A stretch of DNA of 64,000 nt from assembly GCF_030253575.1 (NCBI RefSeq), contig NC_080557.1, positions 43,724,501-43,788,500 of the forward strand, written 5' to 3'. Below the pieces are notes generated by a model. The model worked only from the letters and a program-made list of their open reading frames with translations. It did no database searches and was not told the DNA's origin. A program made the position numbers and the translations under genes. Shown here piece after piece: positions 12,053 through 23,848 of this stretch (position 1 is its first letter; each line of letters starts with the position of its first letter). The DNA is from Rhododendron vialii. Taxonomy: Eukaryota; Streptophyta; Magnoliopsida; Ericales; Ericaceae.

Positions 12053-12711
12053 TTTGTCTCAACTGTTTTGCTTCTGTCTCTTTGAGTTGTCTTTTGAATG
12101 AGTTGGCATAGTGGTCAAGATTATTCCCTCGCGGGATCTTATGTTTGAAGCTCGCAGGTGCTATTAATTGATCATTTGGAGTCAATCCATATAGAGTTTT
12201 GTTTTGTCTTTAATGGGACCCTTGCAAGTGAACACGGAGATAAATCCATACCAAGTGGTTGTGAGAAAGCAATAAGTGCTCCTCCATGAGGTCATCGGTT
12301 CTATTTCCACGGAAGCCAAACATTTCAAACCTTGAAGCTAATAGGGATTATCCCAGGTCGTTATCTTCATGGCCCCGAAATTAGTCGAGTTGCGCATAAG
12401 TTGATTTGGACATCTAATTATCCGAAAAAGAAGAAGGGAACATTTAGATTGATTTTTCAAAATAAGTGAAGATGTACGTAAGTTATACCGCGACAATTTA
12501 AGGTGGTTGCATGTAACAATTTCGTGAGGTTTTTGTTTTTGTTTTTTCATTCGAGACCCAAAAAGAATGGGCCGGTTGATAAATCGGCACGCGTCTACTA
12601 TATATTGGGCTTTTGATTGATCTTAATCTTTGGGTCCGAGCTTCTAGACACAGAACCGGTCCGTCTCGATGTCGGGCCGGCCTTCAATAGGATTATTTCC
12701 CCAACCGGCCC
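12053..12711. other. Intergenic / TAF15b upstream region
   Basis: No gene recognised. The last 100-150 bp before the TATA box are GC-richer (GGGCCGG, CCGGTCC blocks) and are probably the promoter of the TAF15b-like gene. Confidence 0.5.
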
Positions 12712-12720
12712 TATAAATTA
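12712..12720 (+). promoter_or_regulatory. TATA box of the TAF15b-like gene
   Basis: TATAAATTA lies 112 bp upstream of the ATG at 12832. A telo-box (AAACCCTA, 12817-12824), common in 5' leaders of plant RNA-binding and ribosomal protein genes, lies just before the ATG. Confidence 0.6.
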
Positions 12721-12831
12721 GACACGCGTATAGACTACGAGAGACTAGTAGTAACACTTCTCTCATATCTCCAGCTCACGATATTTCTCTCGTTGTGAAA
12801 AGAACGCAGCCCAGGAAAACCCTAGAAGAAC

Positions 12832-14870
12832 ATGTCGGGTACTTACGGCCACGAAGGCGACGGATCCGCCGGCGGAGGCTACGGTGGTAGCGGCGGCGGG
12901 AACTACGGAGGCGGTGGAGGTTACGGAGGAAGAGGCGGTGGGGGTTACGGAGGCAGCGGTGGCGGCGCAGAGTATGGAGGTAGCGGCGGAGGCGGTGGTT
13001 ACGGAGGTAGTGGTGGCGGAGGAGGAGGATATGGAGCCGGCGGCGGAGGTTATGGTGGAGGCGGCGGCGGGAGTCGAGGCGCCGGCGGTGGATATGGCGG
13101 TAATTCACAGAATCGAGGTGCTTTTTTTCCCCCTATATTTATTATTTACAGGTTTTAAATAGAGATTCTTAGGTTTGGGGTTTTAATAGAACTTTTCCCC
13201 CGTGTGTGAAATTTCTTTGCTTTTTTTGGTTTGTTTGTCGGATTGCAGGGGGTGGAGGGTATCAAGGAGGAGATCGCGGCGGTGGTGGTCGAGGTGGTGG
13301 CCGTGGCGGCGGAAGTGGAAGGGATGGTGACTGGCGTTGCCCCAATCCCGGGTACTTCACTCCTCTTTTGGGTGTTCAATTCTAATCGACTCATTGACTA
13401 CCTATTTTCCTGTTGGATCTGTCTATTTGTTGAGTTAGTTTCAGTTTATGAACACTTTTCTGCTTAGGGTTTGTTTATTTTGATTGAAAGACTTCTCGAA
13501 ATAACTGACCTTCGTTTTCCTAACTAGTTCTTGACCTAGCCAGCAGTGTTGAAAAAGCCTTGAAAAGTTCCTCTTTTTTTGATGTGTTTGAAACTCGTTG
13601 AAAGCAATAGAAAGGAATGGAAAGGACTGAAGAAGAAGTTCAATAAAAAGTTTGCTATGTTTCTTTGTTTGGATTTACAAAGAATATCAAAAGAATGAGT
13701 AGTTAATTAAATTTCCTTTGAAGCAAAGAAATAGAGAAGGAATGGAGAGAATCAGTAAACAATCATTTTAGGAAGTTGAAAGAAAATATCTTCTACTTGG
13801 CTTCTCTAAAAATTTCCCTTTTCCTCTTAAAATAAGAATCAATATAAAGTACAATTATTATTTTCCCTCTTCTCTTTTGTTCCCTTTGCTTCAATTTTGG
13901 TTGTTTGTTGCTGGTACTTTCATTATTGTGTCACTGAAACTGGTAACTTTGATTAAGCTGTGGGAATCTGAACTTTGCAAGAAGAGGTGAGTGCAACAAA
14001 TGTGGTGCGCTTGCTCCTTCTGGTGCCGGAGATCATGGTGGGAGTGCTGGTGGTACTTACAGAGGGGGAAGCGGTGGGGGACAAGGCGGCAGAGGCAGTG
14101 GTTATGATGGTGGAAGTGGTGGAGGTAGCAGAGGTGGTTCTTATGGCAATAATCAAGGGAGAGATGATGGTGGGTACGGACAGGTCCCTCCAGTTGCGCC
14201 CCCCTCTTATGGTGGGCCGGGTGGCAATTACCCACCACCTAGCGATAATTACGGGAATCCTAGTTATGGAACGGATGCAGTTCCTCCACCTACGAGCTAT
14301 ACTGGTGGACCTAATTCGTATCCCCCATCATATGGTGCTCCTGGTGGTTATGGCGGCGATGCTATGGGTGGTGCCCGCAATGGTGGACGTGGTGGCAGAT
14401 CAGGTGGATATGACGGTGGCAGGTCTGGTGGATATGATGGTGGCAGGTCTGGTGGATATGATGGTGGGTACGGTGGTAATCCAAGAAATGCTGGAGGTGG
14501 ATATGGTGCTGCTCCTGCCGAGGCTCCTCCTGGGGAGGTGAAGCAATGTGATGCGAATTGCGGGGATTCTTGTGACAATGCGAGAATTTACATCTCAAAT
14601 CTACCGCCAGATGTTACTGTTGATGAATTGCAAGAACTTTTTGGAGGCATTGGACAAGTAATAAACTATTTTCTCTCTTTTAGCCTTTCTACATTCTATA
14701 CATGTAAGATAGTTTGCAATGACCCATGGATTAAATGTTATTGTTACGAACTTGCATCTTCTCGTCTGCGCATTCATATAATACTGTTTTGCCTCCAATA
14801 CATTTCTCTGCATTCTCTCTTTGACATTTTGTTCTGATATTTTTAATGGTTGATGTATCATATTGTATAA

Positions 14871-14935
<65 letters not shown>

Positions 14936-17525
14936 TGTATTTTTGGAATGGAGTGGATAAAAGCGGGTAGTTTGATTCTGATACCGAATCAAAATGCCTG
15001 CGTTGTTTTCTTGTTTATAAATGCTCATGCTGTATTTTTTAATTTAGGTTGGAAGAATTAAGCAAAAGAGAGGCTATAAGGACCAGTGGCCCTGGAATAT
15101 TAAAATCTACACGGATGAGCAAGGAAAAAACAAAGGAGATGCCGCTTTGGCATATGAAGATCCATCTGCAGCACATAGTGCTGGCAGTTTCTATAATGGT
15201 ATTTTCTTAAGTAGTATTTTGAACTTACACCTGTTGTTAAATTGATTACTTATCTTTGAATCTCCTGATCAGGTCATGAGTTGAGGGGTTATAAGATAAG
15301 TGTTGTAATGGCTGAGAAGTCAGCTCCTAGGCCCCCTCCTGCATTTGGCTCAGGGTAAACCCTCTTACCTCTATCCATATAATGTTTCAACTCTTTTGTT
15401 TATTGCTTTTGAGATATTATGGAGTTCTATTTTGGCTGTAGTAAACTGCTAAATGCCTAGAGGGGATAGGATATTTGCAATCATGTTTTATTTCTTTTGT
15501 TGATCCCAATGTGGACATTGATCTAGACTCTAGTAATGTTCCTGGGGTTTTGCTGATCTTGGCATTCTGGTAGTTTGTCTTAGGTTGTTTTCATCCTCTC
15601 CATCCCATTTGGTAACAAATTTGTTCTAGTCTAGTTGGCTAGTGATTGGAAAACTTTCTTGCAACTTGGTATATATAGTGTAAGCTTAGCACCTTTTTTC
15701 AATATTTAAGTCCTGAGTTTTTGATTGTTTGGTTGTTCTATTTCCAAATTTAATTGTGCTTATGGTCTCACGTGCTTTCATTCTTAGTGATAACGTACTT
15801 CTTTGGCATTTTGTATTGTGAGTTGGGCTGCAAATGAGCTGAGCCCAGTTGAGCTTTCGGGTGTCAGGCTCGGCTCGCCGAAAATGAGGTCAGCTCGAGC
15901 TTGGTTCAAGCTTGAAATGAGCTAGTTTTTGGCTCGGTCTCTACTCAAAAAATTATCAAACAGCTCAAACTCTGCTAGCTCTAGCTCGGAGGTATTGACC
16001 AACTTCACATGTTAAGAGACATAGGTGAGGAGAACAGGTAGGGCTCCTTTTAATAACAGACTCTGGCTTAACCAGATGTGTTGAGCTGCTGATGTGGGAC
16101 TAAAGGAGAAGAGTGAGCCTTTTGCTGGTTTTCCATTTGGACAAAAAACCTCTTGTCCCACATCAAAAATGTCGAAGTTCAAGGGGCATCTATTGTTCTA
16201 TATACCATCGGTGACTAGTGGCTCCCTTGGTGGCCGAAAAAGTCAAAAGTCTTGAAGGTTATTATTACGAGCTAATGGGAGCAGTTGATAGTAATAAACT
16301 TGGCTTGCGAGCCGAGCCTCGACTGATTCGGGCTCGTATTGGAAACGAGCAATTAGCTTGAGCTTGTTTATTTATGTTAAGAGCCGAGCTTGAACGAGCT
16401 CTTATTGAGCCAAGTCTCGAGCGACTCGCTAGATGCTTGGTTCATTTGCAGCCCTAATTGTGAGGCAACTATAGTCTTAACATCCAATCTAGTGTGTTAG
16501 GATACCGTTGTGCATGAATATCATTGTTGTACATATTCCATTTTTAGACGAAATGAATTTTTGTTGCTGTTAATCTATCGTAAGAAAGGACTAGTGATTC
16601 ATGCTTCTATAGCCTGTAATGCCTCATGTGTTTCAGTTTGTTATGATTTCTTGAAGAGAATATGCGGAAGTGGACTTGAATGATTTCATATCCACGTGTT
16701 GTCCAAATGCTAGTAACTTATGAACTCATAGAGTTGAGGGTTTTTTAACTTGTGTAGTGATATGAAATGTTACTTACAGATAGTATGTTTTTTGCCTATA
16801 CCGGGTTTTAACATCTCAAAGTAGTTTGTACCTGTAATTCAGAATCCGAGTAAAACATAATTTTCTCAACAGAAATTGAATGTGGGTGCTTCCCGGAGGG
16901 AAATCGAGGTAGGTCAACGATACGATAGTTACACATTAATCGTCATCTAACTATCCTACTGTTGTCCGTACATTTCTGATTTGTGTAGAAATTTCCATTC
17001 TAAACTGCTGTGAAGGGCGTCAATTCATGTCTAATTTTGTGAAAAGTGAATTTGAAGTTCACTGGGAGATCACTTGATTTGGTGGTAATCTATCATTGAG
17101 AATATTTGCCTAGTCTTATGAGCAGAAGCCTGGTGGTAATTATTGTACTAGCTGTGCCATTATACAACTGGGATTGTTTATTGATGCACTTTTGTAAGGC
17201 ATTTTATTTGCGCATTTGCCTTGCTGTGGATGAGAGAATGATTTGCCTTTCTTGTTGAGGAAAGAATGAATTGTTTCCAACTTGAGTTGATGGCATCAAA
17301 GTGTAAAGGAAGTTATATTTTCCAAATGAAAACTAGAAAAGATAAATCCTTCTACTTAATAGTTTTCTCTTGATTGCTTTTTCATACCACAGGGGTGGTG
17401 GTAGAGGTCGAGGTGGAGGTGGATATGGGGGTGGTGGAGACAGACGCAGAGACAATAACAGAGATGGCGGAGGTTCTGGTCCAGATAGAAATTATCATGG
17501 TGGAAACCGCTCTCGCCCATACTGA
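12832..17525 (+). CDS. TAF15b: TAF15b-like RNA-binding protein (RanBP2 zinc finger, RRM, GGY-rich)
   Basis: A nuclear RNA-binding protein of the FUS/EWS/TAF15 type, annotated in plants as TFIID-associated factor 15b. Exons: 12832-13117, 13249-13351, 13958-14657, 15048-15198, 15273-15354, 17393-17525. All junctions are GT-AG and the frame is continuous, giving 484 aa. Residues 1-120 are almost pure Gly/Tyr/Ser. A RanBP2-type zinc finger follows: W124, C126, C131, N135, C142, C145. Residues about 150-335 are again GGY/Pro-rich with three copies of an RSGGYDGG unit. The RRM spans about 337-428 (RNP2 IYISNL 340-345, RNP1 KGDAALAY 392-399), and the C-terminal tail is RGG/GGGG-rich. The protein is somewhat longer than I recall for the Arabidopsis protein. 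The last intron (2.04 kb) carries a hAT-type MITE. Arabidopsis TAF15b acts in the autonomous flowering pathway. Confidence 0.92.
14391..14478 (+). repeat. In-frame tandem repeat in TAF15b exon 3
   Basis: Three tandem 27-bp units encode the RSGGYDGG series, so the number of units can change without breaking the frame. This region is likely to vary in length between alleles. Confidence 0.75.
14874..14930. repeat. (CT)n microsatellite in TAF15b intron 3
   Basis: An uninterrupted CT run of about 57 bp lies between exons 3 and 4, some 118 bp upstream of the exon-4 acceptor. It forms a very strong upstream polypyrimidine stretch. Confidence 0.95.
15823..16456. mobile_element. hAT-type MITE in TAF15b intron 5
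   Basis: The left end is TTGGGCTGCAAATGA and the right end on the minus strand is TAGGGCTGCAAATGAACC. An exact 8-bp duplication, ATTGTGAG, flanks it (15815-15822 and 16457-16464). Eight-base duplications and YAGGG-type ends fit the hAT superfamily. The arms are rich in GCTCG/CGAGC repeats, which can pair with each other. No coding capacity. Confidence 0.88.
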
Positions 17526-18720
17526 AGTTCAGAGGAGCAATTTATGTACTAAAAATTGTGGTTGAAATGCTTTATTATATTCTGTTCGCGGGGTTTGTTC
17601 TGATACTGGAGACAAAGAGGTAGGTTGTCCATTTACTCTGAGCAATGCCCCCTTTTTGCTTGTTTAATCTTTTGCTGGATGCTGGGGTTTCTATTTTAAA
17701 GTTTTGGATTGATTTAAACTGTGTCAATGTTTTTATAGAGGCAAGTGGATGTTCTCCAAATTGCTGCTAACTGCTAAGGTAGGTTGACATTTTCAGGTGA
17801 GTGTTGCTGCATCTAAATTGCATATCTATGCTCGTTGGGACTCTCAGCAGCACATTTGTTTATTTATGGCCCACAAACTTGCATCTTCTCCCTGTGGGGT
17901 TGGTTAAAAAGAAATCATACTTCAACGTACTGCTTATCACTTCATTCCAACACCACCAGGGGAATGATGAATACTAACTTTTCTGATTTCTAGACTTGTA
18001 GTTTATGGCGTATCATAGTTTCTTTCTTGTCGCAAGATGTATTCTGCATCTAAGCTATTGTATCTGATGTGGTTCATGCCTATTCTCCTCTTTACCTTGG
18101 CTCCTTTCTGAGAATTAGAAACTTGTAACCATGGGTGGTTCAAAAGAATTACAGCGAGGTGAACTCATTGTCCGACGGGTTTGTTTGATTTGGTGAAGGA
18201 TGGTGTTTCGGTAAATTTAGGGAATTTAAAGGAGGGGTTTTCTTTACTTTTGCCTACTGTTTATTTAGGCGTAGAAAGTGCATATCGGCCCTTGTGTGCT
18301 TGTGCTCTGAGGTGTTTTAGCCAACTTGTGATCTTAAGCTCTTGCTTCAATTCTTCTCTTCCAAAGGGTTGTGTGTAATGACTTCCCAAATTTCTTATGC
18401 TTTTCTTCTGAAGCCATCACAAAGGTGCCTGCCACTTTGGATGGGATTTCCTTTCCTTCATCTTTTTCACTGCAGTTTCTATTGCCATTTTTCGGCGGAC
18501 TATTTTGTATTAAGATGGTTATTTGTGGTGGGTGGTCGACTTGGTAAACCGTCCCCATTCGTAGAGCTTTTTATGTTTAATACATAATTATTATGAGTTA
18601 CTACTTGCACATTTATCTCGAGACAACTAATTTCTTAGGGATTGTGATTCTCACCCCTCTTAAGGTCAACTTGTTTCTATGATGGCTTTGGATTGCCTTA
18701 TAGGATGTTTTAGCAACTTT
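17526..18720. other. TAF15b 3' flank
   Basis: Probably the 3' UTR and downstream region of the TAF15b-like gene. Short frames (18181-18587, both strands) look like chance. No poly(A) site can be fixed from sequence alone. Confidence 0.45.
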
Positions 18721-18835
18721 CCAGCTATGGCAATGCCTGTAGTTTTGTGCGGCAAAATTTATATTCTATGCCTGTAGTTTTGTGCGGCAACTTTCCAGCT
18801 ATGGCAATGCCTGTAGTTTTGTGCCAACTTTAACG
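18713..18835 (+). repeat. Local direct repeats
   Basis: The string ATGCCTGTAGTTTTGTGC occurs three times and CAACTTTCCAGCTATGGCA twice within about 120 bp. This is a small imperfect tandem duplication with no coding meaning. Confidence 0.8.
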
Positions 18836-19840
18836 CTTGGCAATTGATAATGGTTGGTTAAAGTTCTTAATGTGATTTTTTTTGTGGGTCTTTTATGAAT
18901 GTTATCACCATAATGGATTCCTCTTGCATACTGGGAGTCCTATTGAATGCTGCATCTGATTTTTACTTGATAATTAAACAAAAGTGATTGTTGTAGTCAT
19001 GTATTTGTTTCGTTGTAATGTGTCTAGGATCTGGAAAATAGGAGAGAGTCATTAGCTTCTACAAAGATTTTCCTGTTTCTTTCAATATCATTTTCAATCA
19101 TCAATGAGGGGAAGGAAAAAATTTGCAGTTCAAAATTGATATTTTTATTTTCGATTTGCTGATAAGGTTTTTTTTTTTTTTTTGAAGAGCTGATAAGGTT
19201 AATATCATTACAATGGATATTTTTGTAGATTTGCAATTGATCAATACGAGTTGCGCATCAATCAGTGTTGGAGTTGTACTGCTTCCAGTGCTTAGATGCC
19301 CACCCACGGACTGCAACCTCATCACTGTTTCACAATGGACCTTGAAATTTATCTTTTGCTGCGAATGATTTGTGCTTGAGATGTTAGAACACTTCCCAAA
19401 AGAGGGATCCAAACCTATGCTACATTTTTTTGCTCTCTCGACGGGTGTTTGTACCGCCCAAAGTTTCTTCGTTCTATTGTTGGATGCCTCTACACACAGC
19501 TCTATAATACCTCGGAGAGGAGTCGGTGCATTTCGTAAGCCTTCAAAAGAAGCAAAATGAATAAGATGCGTGGAGTACCAAATCTCACATGTAGCATATG
19601 GAGGTTGTAAATTTGCAAATAAAATGTCAAATTGCACGTTTCCCAGTAGGCTTAGGGTCTTTGCTGTAAAACTTTATTTGAGGTTTACCTTCGAGTATCA
19701 AAATAAAAATGTTGACCGACTAGTTGTAAGACAATGCTTAATGTGCATAAAATTCATAATGTTAATGTTGATATTTGGGACAATTGTGGAAATTGAAAAG
19801 TTTGTGGCATTTTGTGGTAATAATTTTCTTCCCAATAGAC
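18836..19840. other. Intergenic, nothing recognised
   Basis: A minus-strand open frame (19101-19637) exists, but it has no recognisable domain and ends in low-complexity lysine codons. I treat it as chance. Confidence 0.45.
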
Positions 19841-19842
19841 AG

Positions 19843-19843
19843 T

Positions 19844-19871
<28 letters not shown>
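19843..19871. repeat. (TA)n microsatellite, left of the hairpin element
   Basis: A TA run of about 29 bp directly borders the foldback element. A second TA run borders its other end (20228-20261). Confidence 0.95.
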
Positions 19872-19873
<2 letters not shown>

Positions 19874-19875
<2 letters not shown>

Positions 19876-20224
19876 AATTATCAAGTGAGGGATCCCTCAT
19901 TTTTTTAAAATGAGGGACTTTCATTTCCCGATCAAATTTTGAAAATCCGAACCGTTCAATGTGTGCAGAACGTGATTTTAAGGGTCCCCGCGAGAAATCA
20001 GCAAAAAAAATGACCGGGAAGGGCTTCATCCGAGCAGTTTTTTTTGAACCGTTCAATGAAAACTGCTCGGATGAAGCCCTTCCCGGTCATTTTTTTTGCT
20101 GATTTCTCGCGGGGACCCTTAAAATCACGTTCTGATCACTTTGAGCGGCTCGGATCATCGAAATTCAATCGGGAAGGAAAGTCCCGCATTTTAAAAAAAT
20201 AAGGGATCCCTCACCGGAACCTGA

Positions 20225-20227
<3 letters not shown>
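19874..20227. mobile_element. Foldback MITE inside a TA microsatellite
   Basis: A palindrome centred near 20050. The inner arms, about 19966-20040 and 20059-20133, look perfectly complementary over roughly 75 bp and contain CGCGAGAAATCAGC and GACCGGGAAGGGC. The outer parts match less well, but GTGAGGGATCCCT recurs at both ends. A related, more decayed copy sits at 21893-22256. TA duplication at the ends would fit Tc1/mariner-type mobility, but the TA repeat hides the exact border. Confidence 0.75.

Positions 20228-20261
<34 letters not shown>
20228..20261. repeat. (TA)n microsatellite, right of the hairpin element
   Basis: A TA run of about 34 bp, presumably the other half of the array the MITE entered. 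Confidence 0.95.
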
Positions 20262-20263
<2 letters not shown>

Positions 20264-20639
20264 TACTATAAGAATGTAACGAACCCCTAAAAGCTTCTAA
20301 TCCCACAATCCTAAATTTGTAGAACTCTTATCCTTCTTAGGATTATTTAATATTCATTTCGATTAGTCATACAACGTTCGTATTCATCCCATTTACTTTT
20401 CGTGCTTTTGTTTTCATCCTTTCAATGCGTGAATTATCCTTATTATCCTTTTACTATGATATCTATATACGTGTGTGTGTGTGTATATTGTTTCCTAAAT
20501 TAAGGGGATTGGGATGTATATTAATTTCTGCAATTAAATGAGATATCATAGGAGGATCAAGATTTGAAATGTTCAAATTATTTTAAACGATGTCTAAGTC
20601 GATTTCATGCTAAATAAACCATTTGCATCTACAACGTGA

Positions 20640-21055
20640 AATATTTAGAACATAGACAAACAATTAATTAACCATGAAATGATAGGAACATAGACAAACA
20701 TATTTCATGGTAAATAAAGTAAATAATTTACCATTAATTAATAGAATAAAACTAAACTAAACCAAAATCGCGCGAAAAATCCAGATCGAGGCCTTCTAGC
20801 GTTAACTCCGACCGCGGCCACCACTGCGACTGCGTCGTTCTTCTTCCATGGACTTCTTAGCAATGGAGGTCGGACTAGTATGGATTTTTGCCGGACTAAT
20901 GTGGGTTTGGTGTGAATGTAGACAAACAATTAATTAACTATGAAATAGTTTCATGGTAAACGGTCCAAATAATTTATCATGATAGGAATATAGACAAACA
21001 TATTTCATGGTAAATTAAGTAAATAATTTACCATGAAATAGAATAAAACTAAGCA
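20640..21055 (+). repeat. Direct duplication with ATTTCATGGTAAAT-type units
   Basis: The block 20640-20760 (GACAAACATATTTCATGGTA, AAGTAAATAATTTACCAT, AATAGAATAAAACTAA) recurs at 20918-21055. Between them lies about 160 bp of GC-rich sequence. Each block also contains internal near-palindromes of the CATGGTAAAT / ATTTACCATG type. Origin unknown; it may be two arms of a decayed transposon. Confidence 0.6.
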
Positions 21056-21633
21056 AAACCCAATCGCCGACGTAGCGGAGTGAATAGCAAAACAAAGTCA
21101 GAGTGTAGGCGGTGGCGATGGGCTGAAGGAATGGGAGGACGGCGGTGCGACAACGTGGTTAATGACGACCAAGGGGCTGATTGGCAACCGGGGGCGGAGG
21201 CATCGTTGTCTGTCGTAACATCGTCGAACACGAGGAGATGGATTAGGTATCATGGACGCATGCGGATCGAACAGAGGAGTTAGGGTTGAGGAGGCGGCGG
21301 AGAGGAGCTTCGAGAGGTGGGAGGAGAGGGCGTCGGCGTGGGAGGCGGAGAGGTCGGCACGAGCTTGGCAAAATCCAACGATGGAGTTGACCACCATAAA
21401 CTGCCAGAACAAGAGGCCGGGCACCATCTGGGTCTTCAATTAAGAGTGGCGGAGGGAGGAACCCATGTGGGTTTTCAAAATTTGGTGCAGATTGGAATGA
21501 AAATGGGTTTTATTGATTTTGGAATGTGGTGGGATGAATATCTCGGTCGAGATTTTCGGTATGGACTGGTGGAATTTACGGAGACTAGATTTGTTAAGTT
21601 TCCATCCAAAAATTCAGTCATATATATACATAT
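21056..21633. other. Intergenic, nothing recognised
   Basis: A GC-rich patch (21060-21440) gives overlapping frames on both strands (for example 21098-21439 minus) without a known domain. I see no clear gene. Confidence 0.4.
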
Positions 21634-21864
21634 AGTCCGGATCAGGTAAGGGATCGCGGAGGGAACGTTTCATGCTGATCATGATCTCAGTCGTTAGATT
21701 GTGTTTTCAATGGTCCAGATTTAATGGAACTTTTTCAGGGAAAAGTTAATTGTGACCGGTCATAAACCATCCGCAGATCCGGATCATTGAAAACACGATC
21801 CAACAGCTGAGACGCGAGATTCGCACGAATCGCTCCGTCCAGGATCCCTTACCTGATCTAGACT
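21634..21864. mobile_element. Foldback MITE, about 231 bp
   Basis: The left end AGTCCGGATCAGGTAAGGGA matches the minus-strand right end AGTCTAGATCAGGTAAGGGA at all but two bases. Further inner pairing includes TGTGTTTTCAATG against CATTGAAAACACG. No convincing target duplication was found; the right flank is a (CG)n run (21868-21882). Confidence 0.65.
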
Positions 21865-21892
21865 ACACGCGCGCGCGCGCGCAGTGTGAGCT

Positions 21893-22256
21893 TCCATTAA
21901 GGGATCTCTTAACTTGTTAAGTTAAGAACCTCATGAGTTTGACATTATTCCCAATTAAATTTTGATGATTCAAACCGTTTAAAATGTGATTTTGTGGGTA
22001 CCCGCGAGAAATCGGCAAAAAATATGACCGGAAAGGGCTTGATTCAATAGGTTTTTTTTTTTTTCAAAAACACTATAAATGCATTTTTATTAAAAACTGT
22101 TTGGATCAATCCATTTCCGGTCATATTTTTTGCTGATTTCTCGCAAGAACTTTTAAAATCACGTTCTGATTACATTAAGCGATTCAGATCATCAAAATTC
22201 GATTGAAAAATAGAAGGTCCTTAACTTAACTCAATAAGGGATCCCTTATTGAAAGG
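21893..22256. mobile_element. Decayed copy of the 19874 foldback family
   Basis: It shares CGCGAGAAATC, a (T)ATGACCGG motif and GAAAGGGCTT with the element at 19874-20227. Its arms pair around a T-rich/AT loop near 22070. The ends read TAAGGGATC(T/C)CTTA. It is more diverged between arms than the other copy, and so older. Confidence 0.65.
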
Positions 22257-23051
22257 AGACTGTATATATACACACACATCCAATGTAATATAAGGGCACT
22301 ATTGAAATTATTAAAAAGTGAGGATGAAAACAAAACATAAATGTTCAAATTGACTGGGATAAAAACTTAAGTCGAGTATGATTTGAGAATGAATCTTTAA
22401 GTATCCATTTTTCTTATTGTTAAGATTTCAGAAAGAGAGAACGTGGGGAGGGGGGAATTTGATTTTTGAGAGAGATTCATGGGCAGTGGGAGTTAAGTTT
22501 TCTTATTTATAGAAGATATAAATGAAAAATACAATTTTTTCTTTTTATTTGGTTACTTTTTTGAGTGTGTAAATTGAGATTTTATTGAAAAAAGGACAAA
22601 CACAAGATCTAAGGCCGCGCATACCCCTGAACAATCAGTCAAGCACAGACGGCGAGAAAGAAACAGAGAAATAATTAAGAATCATGAAAGCTATACAATT
22701 TCAAAGATCCTAAAAGATATATTCCAGGCTAAGCTCAATAGCTTATTTTCACATGACTTTCTAAGTTTCCTCCAAGAACTAGCATAAGCACGAACATCCG
22801 AAGAAATCTCTCTTGTGACTTGATTAACATCAGCCCTCATTTGGTTACTTTGTTTATATTTTCATAATTTGTAATTAATTAAGTAAATTTTATTCACGCA
22901 TCAAATTTTCGATTCACAATAAGAGATGATATATGTTTTTCCCATGCATAGAGGGAACAACACTAGTTTGATTTAAAAGAAAGATAGTGCATACTGTTAC
23001 GAACCAAATAAATGAAAGTGTAGATTTGGTATTACCCTCACATGATAAAGT

Positions 23052-23092
<41 letters not shown>

Positions 23093-23475
23093 CACTGTTA
23101 CCAACTAATACAACCCTGTTCTCTCCCTCTCATCTTGTACAACCTTCTAATGTCACCTACATACTCCTTTTAATCACCATCACTTCTCAATCCCCCGCCG
23201 TCACCCCCATCTCTTTCCCTCTTGGACAACATCAGTGCCGATTTTTCATCAGCATTAGAGCTTCTGAATCCAATAATAAAGACAATGAGGGTAGCATTGT
23301 CGTCGGACGAAAATGGAAGGTTAATATGGTGTTAGTCTGGATTTGCTTTGCTCTGAACATGTTTTAATTGGACATAATCTCTGTGAATCGGGCTGTGGCA
23401 GTGGGAGATAGATGGTGAGAGAAAATGGATTCATAAGAAGAAAGGTTTGGGAAAAAGGGCAAAATCAACAAATTG
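22257..23475. other. Intergenic, nothing recognised
   Basis: AT-rich. A 36-bp (CT)n microsatellite is at 23054-23089. The apparent open frame at 22987-23367 runs through that microsatellite and is not credible as a gene. Confidence 0.45.
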
Positions 23476-23526
23476 AAGGTGTATCTCCACAGGATAAAAA
23501 AAAAAAAAAAAAAGGTGTATCTCCAC
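23476..23526 (+). mobile_element. Poly(A)-only insertion with 15-bp target duplication
   Basis: AAGGTGTATCTCCAC occurs twice (23476-23490 and 23512-23526), separated only by AGGAT plus a run of A. This looks like a target-primed reverse-transcription insertion truncated to its poly(A) tail. Replication slippage is an alternative. Confidence 0.55.
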
Positions 23527-23771
23527 TAGAGGTGGCAAATTGAACCCAGACCCATTAACAAATCCAGACCCATCAATTAGAAAATAGACCCAACCCAACC
23601 CATTTATTAGTTGGGTAAGAATGGGTTCAAACCCAGCTAACCCATTATTAGTTGGGTCATAATTGGGAATCAATTGGGTCAACTTAAATGACCCAATGGG
23701 CAATGAAAGTAACCCACCAAATTCCATCTCTTAATTGATCTCTTTTGCAATTGGGAAGTGGAGGAGTACGG

Positions 23772-23848
<77 letters not shown>

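Noticed and set aside
13891..14598. Long His- or Pro-rich open frames on the minus strand of the TAF15b exon 3
   Set aside because: Shadows of the GGY-coding strand; the plus-strand frame has the zinc finger and RRM.
19101..19637. 178-aa minus-strand open frame
   Set aside because: No recognisable domain, poly-Lys end over an A/T run, no splice-consistent neighbours. Could be an old repeat but not supportable as a gene.
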